Source of the DNA: an uncultured Blautia sp.
Lineage (GTDB): Bacteria > Bacillota > Clostridia > Lachnospirales > Lachnospiraceae
Direction of reading: 5' to 3'
Assembly: GCA_902476765.1 (NCBI GenBank)
Contig: CABSEJ010000014.1
Span: 1-39,299 of the forward strand
Length of the DNA: 39,299 nucleotides
Shown: positions 9,063 through 16,629 of the stretch, piece after piece
How positions within the stretch are numbered: the stretch's first letter is position 1
Layout: every line of letters begins with the position of its first letter
Made by a program: the position numbers and the translations under genes
The notes under the pieces: generated by a model
Databases searched by the model: none
Seen by the model: only the letters and a program-made list of their open reading frames with translations
Told to the model about the DNA's origin: nothing

Positions 9063-9091
9063 ACTATACCAAAAAGATGGAAGGCTGTCAA
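9063..9091 (-). promoter_or_regulatory. Predicted promoter of tRNA-Thr
   Basis: On the minus strand a perfect -35 TTGACA (9091-9086), 17-bp spacer and TATAGT (9068-9063) lie about 43 bp upstream of the mature tRNA 5' end, as expected for a strong stable-RNA promoter. Confidence 0.8.
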
Positions 9092-9225
9092 CCTTTTTTT
9101 TACATTTTTTCATAACTATTCAGCCGTGTGAATTGGAGTAGCAAAAGCAGCATAAGCTGCCAATCGGAGCTGTATTACTGAATCTTTACGTCTATATGTA
9201 ACAGCCATGCCTGTGCCGGGAAGTC

Positions 9226-9253
9226 TTGATTTTTTTCCGGTATTTGTTATGAT
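9226..9253 (+). promoter_or_regulatory. Predicted promoter of the selenium/molybdenum maturation operon
   Basis: TTGATT (9226-9231), 16-bp spacer, TATGAT (9248-9253). Transcription would begin near 9260, leaving about 30 nt of leader before ATG 9289. This argues against use of the in-frame ATG at 9265. Confidence 0.55.
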
Positions 9254-9288
9254 AAGAGGCAGAAATGAAAGGGAGATTGATTCACAAT

Positions 9289-9555
9289 ATGAGAATAAAA
9301 AAGGAGCAGGCTGTTCTGTCCTTTGCAACGACTACACAGGCCATGGCAGCAGAAAAATATTTTCAAGAGCAGGGGATACCAGGAAGGCTTATTCCTCTGC
9401 CGGGAGAGATTTCTGCTGACTGCGGTCTGGCTTGGGCGGGAGAGCCGGAGCAAGAGCCCCAGTTCAGAGAACTGGTGGAAAAAGGCAAAATAAAAATACA
9501 GGGAATCCACAGAGTATATCTTATGGTACAAAACAGTAGCAGAGAAAAGGTATAG
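9289..9555 (+). CDS. DUF3343 protein, putative selenium/sulfur carrier
   Basis: 88 residues. The segments AVLSFATTTQAMAAEKYFQEQGIPGRLIPLP and SADCGLAWAGEP match DUF3343 proteins, which genome-context work links to selenium or sulfur delivery alongside YedF; the SADCG cysteine is the candidate carrier residue. ATG 9289 is preferred over ATG 9265 because family members begin a few residues before the first strand and because the predicted transcript starts around 9260. It is followed 18 bp later by yedF, in the same operon. The biochemical role of the family is not established. Confidence 0.72.
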   Translation: MRIKKEQAVLSFATTTQAMAAEKYFQEQGIPGRLIPLPGEISADCGLAWAGEPEQEPQFRELVEKGKIKIQGIHRVYLMVQNSSREKV

Positions 9556-9573
9556 GAAAGAAAAGGAGAAAAT

Positions 9574-10218
9574 ATGGAGAAAAGAGAAGAAAAAAGAATT
9601 GAGGCCAGAGGTCTGGCCTGTCCCAAACCGGTAATATTGACTAAGAAGGCTATGGACAGCGGTAAGGTTGGGGATGAAATCCTCATTGATGTGGACAATG
9701 AAATTGCCGCAGAAAATTTAAGAAAGCTGGCAAAATCTCAGGAGGCGGATTATCAGGTATCCAAACTGGAAGAGAAGCATTGGCTGGTAAAAATCCGGTT
9801 GCTGAAAGCAGCAGAAGGAGAAGGTGAAATACCGGCAGATGCTATGTCCTGTGAAGTTCCTTCTGCCAAGGGAGCAGCAGAAAAGAAAACCGTAGTAGTA
9901 TTTTCTTCGGATAAAATGGGAGAGGGAGAAGATGCCTTGGGAGAGATTCTGATAAAAAGCTTCCTCTACACCCTTACACAGGCAGAAAAACTGCCCCAGA
10001 CCTTGCTGTTTTATAACAAGGGAGCTTTCCTGACCTGTCAGGATTCCCCTGTTTTGGAGGATTTAAAGGTTCTGGAAAAAGAAGAAGTTCAGATTTATAC
10101 CTGCGGAACCTGCCTGGATTATTATAAATTAAAGGATAAGCTGGCAGTAGGCGAAGTGGCCAACATGTATGTGATTGCCCAGCAGCAGTTAGAAGCAGAT
10201 TGTATCATAAAGCCATAA
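9574..10218 (+). CDS. yedF: YedF, TusA/SirA-like selenium metabolism protein
   Basis: 214 residues. The N-terminal TusA/SirA domain carries the hallmark ARGLACPKPVI (Cys16 of the CPxP motif), the site that binds persulfide or perselenide in TusA-like proteins. The C-terminal half (about 100-214) resembles a DsrE-like fold and has a second cysteine pair in IYTCGTCLDYYKL. This two-domain form is the YedF found in bacteria that make selenium-dependent molybdenum hydroxylases. It probably moves sulfur or selenium to the cofactor. It is preceded by an AGGAGA site and co-transcribed with DUF3343 and yqeB. Confidence 0.85.
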   Translation: MEKREEKRIEARGLACPKPVILTKKAMDSGKVGDEILIDVDNEIAAENLRKLAKSQEADYQVSKLEEKHWLVKIRLLKAAEGEGEIPADAMSCEVPSAKGAAEKKTVVVFSSDKMGEGEDALGEILIKSFLYTLTQAEKLPQTLLFYNKGAFLTCQDSPVLEDLKVLEKEEVQIYTCGTCLDYYKLKDKLAVGEVANMYVIAQQQLEADCIIKP

Positions 10219-10297
10219 GAATTCTGGCCGAGAAAAGAAGATAGGAAAAGAATTACAGAACACATCCCCTGACAGAAAGGGGAGGAAGGAAAAGCGC

Positions 10298-11113
10298 ATG
10301 AAACCTATTTTAGTCAGAGGAGGCGGAGACCTGGCCACAGGAACCATACATAAACTTTGCAGCAGCGGCTATCCTGTCATCATACTGGAATGTGAAAGAC
10401 CTTCAGCCATCCGCCGGCTGGTGGCCTTCAGTCAGGCTGTTTACCAAGACGCAGCAGAGGTGGAGGGAATTACCTGTATCCGTGAACAGAGTATTGAAGA
10501 TGCTTTGGAAAAAGTAAGCTGGGACAGTCCCAGACTGTTAGTGGATGCTGACGGAAAATGCCTGGACAGTTTCCGGCCGGACATACTGGTAGATGGTATT
10601 CTGGCAAAGAAAAATCTGGGAACCAACAGGAATATGGCGGATCTTACCATTGCCCTCGGGCCCGGATTTATTGCCGGGGAGGACGTGGATTATGTAATTG
10701 AAACAAAGAGAGGCCATTATCTGGGACGTATTATTTCCCAGGGCCAGGCCATAGCCAATACAGGGGTTCCGGGACTTATCGGCGGCTATGGAAAGGAGCG
10801 GGTACTTCATTCCCCCTGTGCCGGGATTTTTTATCCGGTAAAGGAAATCGGAGACTGGGTAGAGCTGGGAGAGCCTGTGGGCTATGTGGAAAGCCAGGGG
10901 AACAAAATACCGGTCAAAACAGAGATTCCGGGAGTTCTTCGGGGAATCCTGCCAAAGGGATTTCCTGTGACAGAGCATTTTAAATTGGCAGACGTAGACC
11001 CCAGAAAGGAATCCAGGGCCCATTGCGCCTTGATTTCCGATAAAGCCAGATGTATTGCAGGAAGCGTACTGGAGTTGGTCAGCGCTTATGAAAAGGGCGT
11101 GTTAAAGAAATGA
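10298..11113 (+). CDS. yqeB: YqeB, selenium-dependent molybdenum hydroxylase maturation protein
   Basis: 271 residues. The start MKPILVRGGGDLATGTIHKLCSSGYPVIILECERPSAIRR-type region, the LVDGILAKKN segment and the GPGFIAGEDVDYVIETKRGH block match the EF2563/YqeB family. Phylogenetic profiling associates it with selenium-dependent molybdenum hydroxylases (xanthine dehydrogenase and relatives). It is likely a cytosolic factor for mature cofactor or selenium insertion. GGGGAGGAAGG precedes the ATG. Its last codons overlap the first possible ATG of the next gene. Confidence 0.85.
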   Translation: MKPILVRGGGDLATGTIHKLCSSGYPVIILECERPSAIRRLVAFSQAVYQDAAEVEGITCIREQSIEDALEKVSWDSPRLLVDADGKCLDSFRPDILVDGILAKKNLGTNRNMADLTIALGPGFIAGEDVDYVIETKRGHYLGRIISQGQAIANTGVPGLIGGYGKERVLHSPCAGIFYPVKEIGDWVELGEPVGYVESQGNKIPVKTEIPGVLRGILPKGFPVTEHFKLADVDPRKESRAHCALISDKARCIAGSVLELVSAYEKGVLKK

Positions 11114-11127
11114 GAGGAAAGGACGCA

Positions 11128-12528
11128 ATGACAGAGCTCTGGGAATGTCTGACAGAGGAAAAAACAGAAAAGCAAGAGAAAGAGAAAGTTTTTGCGTTTC
11201 TGGGAGCCGGGGGAAAGACAACCTGTATGTTGGAGCTGGCCCGGTATCTGGCAGACAAGGGGAAGAAAGTTTTGGTTACCACCACTGTGCATATGGAGGC
11301 TCCGGAAGTTTTAGGGGTTCCGGGACTGGTGGACCCTAAGGCGGAAGAGATTATTGAATTTCTTTGTAATCATGGATGGGTAGTGGCCGGAAGAAGCTGC
11401 AGCCCATCAGACAGCTCTAATGTGTCAGAGAAGGGACTGGCGGCAGAAAGCCAGGAACCTAATGAGGAGTGTCAGGTTTTAGAGCATCCAAGTCCCAGAA
11501 AGGTAAAAAAAATACAGGCTCTGGAGCCTCAGGTTTACCGGAAAGCGGCTTTGGGAGCGGATGTGATTTTACTGGAAGCAGACGGCTCCAGGAAATATCC
11601 GGTGAAGGTACCGGCGCCTTGGGAGCCGGTATTTTGGGAGGCTCCGGATGTTATCTATATTTTAGCCGGAGCTTCCGGTCTTTACTATCCTGTTTCCCGT
11701 GTCTGTCACCGGCTGGAATATGTGGAAAAAATTTTAGGAGGCAGAGAAAAAATCCTTACTCCGGATAAACTGGGATTTCTTTTAGAAAAAGGATATGTGG
11801 AGCGGATGAGAGAAAAATTTCCCCATGCCCGGCTGCAGGTGATTTTAAATCAGGCTGATGTGCTTCAGGAACCGGAGAATACAAAGAAACAGGTTCAGGA
11901 GCGGGTTTCCGTACCTCTGTACCTTCGGGGAAAAAGAGAAAAATTTGTCCATCTCATTTTGCTGGCCGCCGGTTTTTCCAGAAGGTTTGGAGAGAATAAA
12001 CTGCTGTATCCCGTTGACGGGAGACCAATGTATACATGGCTGTTTCAGGCTCTCAGGGAATTGGCCGGACAGAGGCCCGAATTTTCTCTTACCGTGGTCA
12101 GCCAGTACCATGAAATTTTGGAGTATGCCGGAAGACAGGGAGCTTTGGCGGTGAGAAATTTCCACAGTGAAAGAGGGATTTCCTCTTCTCTGCAATTAGG
12201 AATCCAGGAAACAGAAAAAGAGTTCCACGGAAATGGAGACCATTATTTCTGTTTTTTTGTTGCAGACCAGCCCTATCTCCGAAAAGAAACCGTGGAAAGT
12301 TTTCTACAGGCTTTTCTGGACAGCGCAAAAAAGCTGGGAGCCCTTTCTTTTGGCGGAATACCGGGAAATCCTGTGATTTTTCATGAAGAGTATGTACCTG
12401 AGCTTCTGGCTCTTACAGGGGACAGAGGGGGAAAGAAAATCCTTTTGAACCATTTGGAAGAGACTTTTCTTTATGAGGTGGAAAATGAAAACGAACTTAT
12501 AGATTGTGACAGAAAAGAAGGACTGTAA
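11128..12528 (+). CDS. YqeC fused to a MobA-like molybdenum cofactor nucleotidyltransferase
   Basis: 466 residues in two domains. Residues 1 to about 265 are YqeC-like: Walker A AFLGAGGKTTCMLELA, TTTVHMEAPE, LEADGSRKYPVKVPAPWEPV and a VILNQAD motif. Residues from about 272 form an NTP_transf_3 (MobA/MocA-like) domain beginning HLILLAAGFSRRFGENKLLYPV, with VADQPYL further on; such enzymes add CMP or GMP to molybdopterin cofactor. The two functions are often separate genes, so the fusion supports their joint role. ATG 11128 with AGGAAAGG is preferred; an ATG at 11110 overlaps the yqeB stop. No molybdenum hydroxylase, selD or selA is in the window. Confidence 0.83.
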   Translation: MTELWECLTEEKTEKQEKEKVFAFLGAGGKTTCMLELARYLADKGKKVLVTTTVHMEAPEVLGVPGLVDPKAEEIIEFLCNHGWVVAGRSCSPSDSSNVSEKGLAAESQEPNEECQVLEHPSPRKVKKIQALEPQVYRKAALGADVILLEADGSRKYPVKVPAPWEPVFWEAPDVIYILAGASGLYYPVSRVCHRLEYVEKILGGREKILTPDKLGFLLEKGYVERMREKFPHARLQVILNQADVLQEPENTKKQVQERVSVPLYLRGKREKFVHLILLAAGFSRRFGENKLLYPVDGRPMYTWLFQALRELAGQRPEFSLTVVSQYHEILEYAGRQGALAVRNFHSERGISSSLQLGIQETEKEFHGNGDHYFCFFVADQPYLRKETVESFLQAFLDSAKKLGALSFGGIPGNPVIFHEEYVPELLALTGDRGGKKILLNHLEETFLYEVENENELIDCDRKEGL

Positions 12529-12565
12529 AGCGGCGCCCTTTTGTAGGGCCCCTACAGTCCTTTTT
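12518..12565 (+). terminator. Terminator of the selenium/molybdenum operon
   Basis: AAGGACTGTA (12518-12527) pairs perfectly with TACAGTCCTT (12553-12562), with an inner GCCC/GGGC stem, followed by T residues. The left arm includes the last codons and stop of the fusion gene. Confidence 0.85.
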
Positions 12566-12631
12566 GTATTGCGCCTCTTTTATTCCCCCAAGCAATGAGC
12601 CAGGCAGCCATGCCTTTATGGATATTTGGCG

Positions 12632-12666
12632 ACGCTGCAAGCTTAATGCCCTTTCGTTTGCAGCGT
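12632..12666 (-). terminator. Hairpin downstream of luxS, possible terminator
   Basis: ACGCTGCAA (12632-12640) pairs with TTGCAGCGT (12658-12666), a 9-bp perfect stem directly past the luxS stop codon on the minus strand. There is no good U tract after it, so its role as terminator is inferred from position. Confidence 0.4.
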
Positions 12667-12672
12667 AGCATT

Positions 12673-13152
12673 TTATTCCGGATATACCAGACGGTCCGGT
12701 GTTATCTGGTTCAGTACCTCATCCAGATATTTTCCGGCAAGATAGTTGGCCATATTCAGGTTCATGTCCAGATAATTTCCGCAATCCTTAGGTGAGGCTC
12801 CCGGAACCTGGCCCTGGTACTGGCGGATAAAGAGAAACATTTCTTTCACCAGGTCTACAATGTCTTTGGATTCATAATCTCCTGCCAGCAGAAGATAAAA
12901 GCCGGTGCGGCAGCCCATGGGTCCGAAATATACGGTTTTTTCACCGAATTCCCGGTGGTTTCGGAGAAAAGTAGCTCCCAGATGTTCGATGGTGTGGACT
13001 TCTGCAGTGTTCATGACAGGCTCGTCATTTGGGGAAGTCATACGCAAATCAAAAGTGGTGATTACCTCCTGACCGATATGGTCCTTTCTGGATACATAAA
13101 CTCCAGGTTTCAGCTTGATATGGTCTATGGTAAAGCTGGCTATTTTTTCCAT
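12673..13152 (-). CDS. luxS: S-ribosylhomocysteine lyase LuxS
   Basis: 159 residues, the usual LuxS length. It converts S-ribosylhomocysteine to homocysteine and DPD, the precursor of autoinducer-2, in the activated methyl cycle. The metal site HTIEH (residues 53-57) with Cys124 in KDCGNY, and the catalytic GCRTGF cysteine (Cys81), are all present. The start at 13152 (MEKIASFT) is chosen over the in-frame ATG at 13161, because AAGAAAGG lies too close to the first ATG but at proper distance from the second. It is divergent from a methyltransferase gene. Confidence 0.97.
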   Translation of the reverse strand: MEKIASFTIDHIKLKPGVYVSRKDHIGQEVITTFDLRMTSPNDEPVMNTAEVHTIEHLGATFLRNHREFGEKTVYFGPMGCRTGFYLLLAGDYESKDIVDLVKEMFLFIRQYQGQVPGASPKDCGNYLDMNLNMANYLAGKYLDEVLNQITPDRLVYPE

Positions 13153-13188
13153 ATGTTTCATCCTTTCTTTATTTCACATTTTTCTCTT

Positions 13189-13217
13189 ATTATAAGCATA
13201 ACAAGCCCCAGAAGCAA
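13189..13217 (-). promoter_or_regulatory. Predicted luxS promoter
   Basis: On the minus strand TTGCTT (13217-13212), 17-bp spacer, TATAAT (13194-13189), about 37 bp from the luxS start codon. A G5/C5 palindrome (13217-13232) abuts its -35 box. Confidence 0.65.
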
Positions 13218-13241
13218 GGGGGAAATAACCCCCGGGCGGGG

Positions 13242-13270
13242 TTGTAAAGCGGGAAAAAAACTGCTATACT
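13242..13270 (+). promoter_or_regulatory. Predicted promoter of the 13332 methyltransferase
   Basis: TTGTAA (13242-13247), 17-bp spacer ending TGC, then TATACT (13265-13270): an extended -10 promoter about 62 bp before the start codon. Confidence 0.65.
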
Positions 13271-13331
13271 TCCCTGAAAAAGCCGGCAGGAACCGAAACA
13301 TGCGCAAGACTACAGAAAGGAAAAATGAGAC

Positions 13332-14087
13332 ATGAAATTACTGAATCAGATAGAAGAATATTGGAGCGGCAGGGCCAAAGGATATTCCCAGGTAAACCAA
13401 CAGGAACTGGCTACAGAGCAGAAGGAAAAATGGTGGAAAAATCTGAGAGAACATCTGCCCAAGGGAAAACCGGAGGATATTAAGATTTTAGACGTGGGGA
13501 CTGGACCGGGATTTTTTGCCATTCTCCTGGCCCAGAAAGGGTATCAGGTCACGGCTGTGGATTATACAGAGGAAATGCTGCGGGAGGCCCAGGCTAATGC
13601 AGGCGCTTTTAAGGACAAAATTGTGTGGCGGCAGATGGACGCCCAGAACCTGGAGTTTCAGGAGGACTCTTTTGACGTTGTGGTTTCCAGAAACCTGACC
13701 TGGAATCTGGAGAAACCGGAGAAGGCCTATGAGGAGTGGATGCGGGTACTGAAAAAAGGCGGACGGCTGCTGAATTATGATGCCAACTGGTACCGTCACC
13801 TGTTTGACAGCCAGAAACGGCTGGAATACCAGGAGGACAGGAAGAGAGTGGAATCATTGCAGATGGAGGACCATTATACCTGTACAGACATTGATGCTAT
13901 GGAAGACATTGCCAGAAAAGTACCCTTAAGCCAGATTGACCGCCCGGCCTGGGACGAAGGGGTGCTGTCCCCTCTCTGCGGCCATGGGGTCAGGACGGAA
14001 CCTCAGGTATGGCGCCAGGTTTGGAGCCGGGAGGAAAGGGCCAATTATTTTTCTACCCCTATGTTTCTGGTGATTGGGGACAAATAA
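13332..14087 (+). CDS. Class I SAM-dependent methyltransferase
   Basis: 251 residues with motif I ILDVGTGPGFFAILLAQKG, the strand-2 acidic residue AVDYTEEML, QMDAQNLEFQEDSFDVVVSRNLTWNL as motifs II/IV, and WMRVLKKGGRLLNYDANWYRHLF as motif VI. This is the UbiE/COQ5-like Methyltransf_11 fold. The LNYDANWYR segment is typical of a clostridial group of small-molecule methyltransferases often near metal or corrinoid genes, but no substrate can be assigned here. It has its own promoter, and trpS behind it also has its own. Confidence 0.82.
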   Translation: MKLLNQIEEYWSGRAKGYSQVNQQELATEQKEKWWKNLREHLPKGKPEDIKILDVGTGPGFFAILLAQKGYQVTAVDYTEEMLREAQANAGAFKDKIVWRQMDAQNLEFQEDSFDVVVSRNLTWNLEKPEKAYEEWMRVLKKGGRLLNYDANWYRHLFDSQKRLEYQEDRKRVESLQMEDHYTCTDIDAMEDIARKVPLSQIDRPAWDEGVLSPLCGHGVRTEPQVWRQVWSREERANYFSTPMFLVIGDK

Positions 14088-14100
14088 GAGGTTTGCCTCC

Positions 14101-14129
14101 TTGCTGACCTGAAAAAAACATGCTAAAAT
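14101..14129 (+). promoter_or_regulatory. Predicted trpS promoter
   Basis: TTGCTG (14101-14106), 17-bp spacer ending TGC, TAAAAT (14124-14129), an extended -10 type, 36 bp before the trpS start. No T-box leader fits in this short gap, so tRNA-Trp sensing is unlikely. Confidence 0.65.
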
Positions 14130-14164
14130 AAAAAAAGGGAATTTGTAGTTTGGAGGACTAAAAG

Positions 14165-15155
14165 ATGTTAAATGACAAAAAAGTTTTGTTTAGCGGCATG
14201 CAGGCAACAGGAAATCTTACCCTTGGAAATTATCTGGGAGCCCTGAAAAACTGGGTGACTTTAAGTGATGAATATGAATGTTTTTACAGTGTGGTAGATA
14301 TGCACTCTATTACCGTGCGCCAGGACCCGGCAACTCTCCGGAAAAGAGCCAGAGCTCTTCTTACCCTCTATATTGCAGCAGGACTTGACCCGGAGAAAAA
14401 CTGTATCTATTACCAGTCTCATGTTTCAGGACATGCGGAGCTGTCCTGGATTTTAAATTGCTTTACCTATATGGGAGAGCTGAACCGAATGACCCAGTTT
14501 AAGGACAAGGCTGCCAAACATGCAGATAATATCAATGCAGGCTTATTTACTTACCCTGTTCTTATGGCTGTACCAGGCAGATGTGGTTCCTGTTGGAATC
14601 GACCAGATGCAGCATTTGGAGCTGACCCGTGATATTGCTATTCGTTTTAATAATATTTACGGAGATGTGTTTACGGTTCCGGAAGCTTATATCGGCAAGG
14701 TAGGGGCTAAAATCATGAGTCTTCAGGACCCCTCCAAGAAGATGTCAAAGTCCGATGAAAATCCTAACGGAAGCATTTATCTGATGGACGATCCGGATAC
14801 AATCATGAGAAAGTGCAAACGGGCGGTAACAGATTCAGAAGCCTGCATTGCTTACCGGGAGGAGCAGCCTGGACTGAAAAATCTCATTGATATTTACTGT
14901 GCCTGCCTGGGCAAAACCCCTGATGAAGCGGTGAAAGAATTTGAAGGAAAAGGTTACGGAGAGCTGAAGCTGGCAGTAGGAGAAGCTGTCACAAGCGTTC
15001 TGAAGCCTTTACAGGATGAGGTGGCAAGGCTGGAGAAAGACAAGGCCTACATTGATTCCATCATTAAAGCAAATGCAGAAAAGGCCCAGTATTTTGCCAA
15101 CAAGACATTGAGAAAGGTACAGCGCAAAGTGGGCTTCCCGGACAGAATCCGGTAA
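14165..15155 (+). pseudogene. trpS: Tryptophanyl-tRNA synthetase, frameshifted by an apparent 14-bp deletion
   Basis: TrpS charges tRNA-Trp and is normally essential. The first frame (from ATG 14165, GGAGG at 14151-14155) reads VLFSGMQATGNLTLGNYLGAL (HIGH-type signature) through NINAGLFTYPVLMA. The frame then breaks near 14565. The next frame resumes at LYQADVVPVGIDQMQHLELTRDIA and continues through the KMSKS motif (KKMSKSDENP) to the normal C-terminus. The family sequence at this joint is usually MAADILLYQAD, so four codons plus two bases (14 nt) are missing, matching the observed frame change. The rest is intact and looks under selection. Either a recent mutation with another TrpS elsewhere, or a sequence or assembly error. 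Confidence 0.85.
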
Positions 15156-15174
15156 TAACCAGGAGGTGTGGAGG

Positions 15175-15669
15175 ATGACAGTAGAAGAAGTTATTACGGT
15201 ATTAGCTATGCAGGAGGAGATTCTTCAGTTTAACCATTTTACAAACGAGGATGCATGGGCCCTGGGTAATCTTTTAGTGGCAGAGTCCAGGAAAAGAGGC
15301 ATGGATACAGCGGTGGAAATACGGCTGAACAACGGCTATACAGTTTTTAAATATGCAGGCAACACCACTAACCTGAACAGCCAGTCCTGGATGGATAAGA
15401 TGTTTGCTACAGTGCGGAGAATGGAAAAGAGTACGCTGCTGCTTTACAGCGACTTAAAGAAAACAGAAGAGACCTTAGAGGATGTAGGCCTGGATTCCAA
15501 AGAATTTTCCTGTATGGGAGGGGGATTCCCGGTACGGGTGGAGGAAGTAGGCGTGATTGGAGCTATACTGGTTTCCAACCAGAGTCACTTTATCAACCAT
15601 GACATTATTGTAAAGGCGCTCAGCAGATACCTTCACATAGACGAGGTACCAAGGATAAGAGCCTTGTAA
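15175..15669 (+). CDS. Heme-degrading domain (GlcG/HbpS, UPF0303-like) protein
   Basis: 164 residues. NEDAWALGNLLVAESRKRGMDTAVEIRLNNGYTVFKYAG and the C-terminal GGGFPVRVEEVGVIGAILVSNQSHFINHDIIVKAL match the UPF0303/GlcG-HbpS-type fold (YBR137W relatives). Function is poorly defined; some relatives bind heme or cobalamin. ATG 15175 is preferred over GTG 15166 because AGGAGG at 15161-15166 is 8 nt from it. It follows trpS by 20 bp and probably shares its transcript. Confidence 0.78.
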   Translation: MTVEEVITVLAMQEEILQFNHFTNEDAWALGNLLVAESRKRGMDTAVEIRLNNGYTVFKYAGNTTNLNSQSWMDKMFATVRRMEKSTLLLYSDLKKTEETLEDVGLDSKEFSCMGGGFPVRVEEVGVIGAILVSNQSHFINHDIIVKALSRYLHIDEVPRIRAL

Positions 15670-15679
15670 AAAAGCAAAA

Positions 15680-15860
15680 GTCAAATACCCCGATGCAAGC
15701 ATGCGGGGCATCAATCTAGCGGCGATGCAAGCATCGGGGTATTTGACCCTTGCGGCAGGTCTACGTTCCACTTCGGTGGGTGCTAAGCGTGTGCCACCGG
15801 CACACAGCACCGCCAAATGGACACGCAAGCATGTCCGCTTGGCTCGTTGCTCGCAGGAAT
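15680..15860. repeat. Intergenic mosaic of inverted repeats (REP/MITE-like element)
   Basis: Most of the 454-bp gap 15670-16123 that is not terminator or promoter is this dense repeat. A perfect 17-bp inverted repeat GTCAAATACCCCGATGC (15680-15696) / GCATCGGGGTATTTGAC (15731-15747) encloses further GCAAGCATGC-type units. It is followed by the hairpins CCACTTCGGTGG, GTGTGCC-ACC-GGCACAC and GCCAA-n2-GGACA-n8-TGTCC-n2-TTGGC. The motif CGCAAGCATG or GCAAGCATC recurs at least four times. No coding potential is apparent. It looks like a dispersed intergenic repeat family; no flanking target duplication was recognised. Confidence 0.7.
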
Positions 15861-15872
15861 AAAAAGAAACGG

Positions 15873-15925
15873 AAGTCCGGAAGAGAAGGGGGATAGGAAC
15901 CCAGAAACCTTTTCCGGACTTTTTT
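15873..15925 (+). terminator. Intrinsic terminator
   Basis: AAGTCCGGAA (15873-15882) pairs perfectly with TTCCGGACTT (15912-15921), followed by a T tract. It would end transcription of the trpS/UPF0303 unit after the repeat region. Confidence 0.8.
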
Positions 15926-16061
15926 GCTTTCTGACCAGATATTACAGGAGAGATATAGCTGACCGGTTTGGTATGGAAAAAGGTTTTATACAGAAAATAC
16001 ATTACAATAGCCCTGATTTCCTGTATTTTACAACAATTTTGAGAAATCTCCGCAAAATAAA

Positions 16062-16090
16062 TTGACTTTTCAACGCTAGGATTATACAAT
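16062..16090 (+). promoter_or_regulatory. Strong predicted sigma-A promoter
   Basis: TTGACT (16062-16067), 17-bp spacer, TACAAT (16085-16090), 33 bp before the membrane-protein start codon. Confidence 0.8.
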
Positions 16091-16123
16091 GGGAACATCT
16101 TTAATAGAGAGGGGAGAAATTTT

Positions 16124-16588
16124 ATGAAGAAAAAAGCACCTGGTAAAACATTGCTTCAGGTAGTAGGAATTCTCTTAGTAGTTTTTGGCGTTCTTTCATT
16201 TCTTTTGAGCCTGGTAAACATTGCCACTCTGGGAATGATGGATGGGGAACTGGGGGATATTATGGAGCAGTCCCTGGCTGCCACTGGTATCACCATGGAA
16301 GCCTACAAGATGAGTATTTATCTGACCACGGCAGCTTCTGTTCTGAATCTGATAATCGGCATTATCGGAATTGCCAATTGTAATAAAATCAAGAGAGCGA
16401 ATATCTGCTTTATATGCGGTATCATCCTGTTGATTTGGCAGCTTGGCAACGATGCATATACTGCAGTTACCACAGGTTTCAGCGGTACCATGATTATTTC
16501 CGTAATTATCGGTTTAATTCTTCCCGTTCTGTATTTCTGGGGTGCAGTGAAGAACCGCCAGGCTCTGCAGGATGGCGTAGAGTTATAA
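16124..16588 (+). CDS. Small four-helix membrane protein, unknown function
   Basis: 154 residues, highly hydrophobic, with about four predicted transmembrane segments: LLQVVGILLVVFGVLSFLL (about 10-28), LTTAASVLNLIIGIIGIANC (66-85), ICFICGIILLIWQLG (93-107), and GTMIISVIIGLILPVLYFWG (about 120-139). A basic N-terminus (MKKKAPGK) precedes helix 1. GAGGGGAGA precedes the ATG. It has its own promoter and terminator, so it is monocistronic. It is not a recognised family to me; its position before an ABC exporter may be incidental. Confidence 0.75.
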   Translation: MKKKAPGKTLLQVVGILLVVFGVLSFLLSLVNIATLGMMDGELGDIMEQSLAATGITMEAYKMSIYLTTAASVLNLIIGIIGIANCNKIKRANICFICGIILLIWQLGNDAYTAVTTGFSGTMIISVIIGLILPVLYFWGAVKNRQALQDGVEL

Positions 16589-16629
16589 AGAGAGACAAGC
16601 AAGAAGGCGCAGCCTTTGGCTGAGGGAGT

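Noticed and set aside
9118..9183. Known molybdenum-cofactor riboswitch ahead of the selenium/molybdenum operon
   Set aside because: It is too short, and I cannot match it to the Moco consensus; the likely promoter lies downstream of it.
14165..15155. Programmed ribosomal frameshifting in trpS
   Set aside because: No slippery heptamer lies at the joint, and simple shifting would not restore the four missing conserved residues. A deletion explains both.
15680..15860. CRISPR array candidate
   Set aside because: The repeats are palindromic, irregularly spaced and mixed in length, with no unique spacers of constant size.
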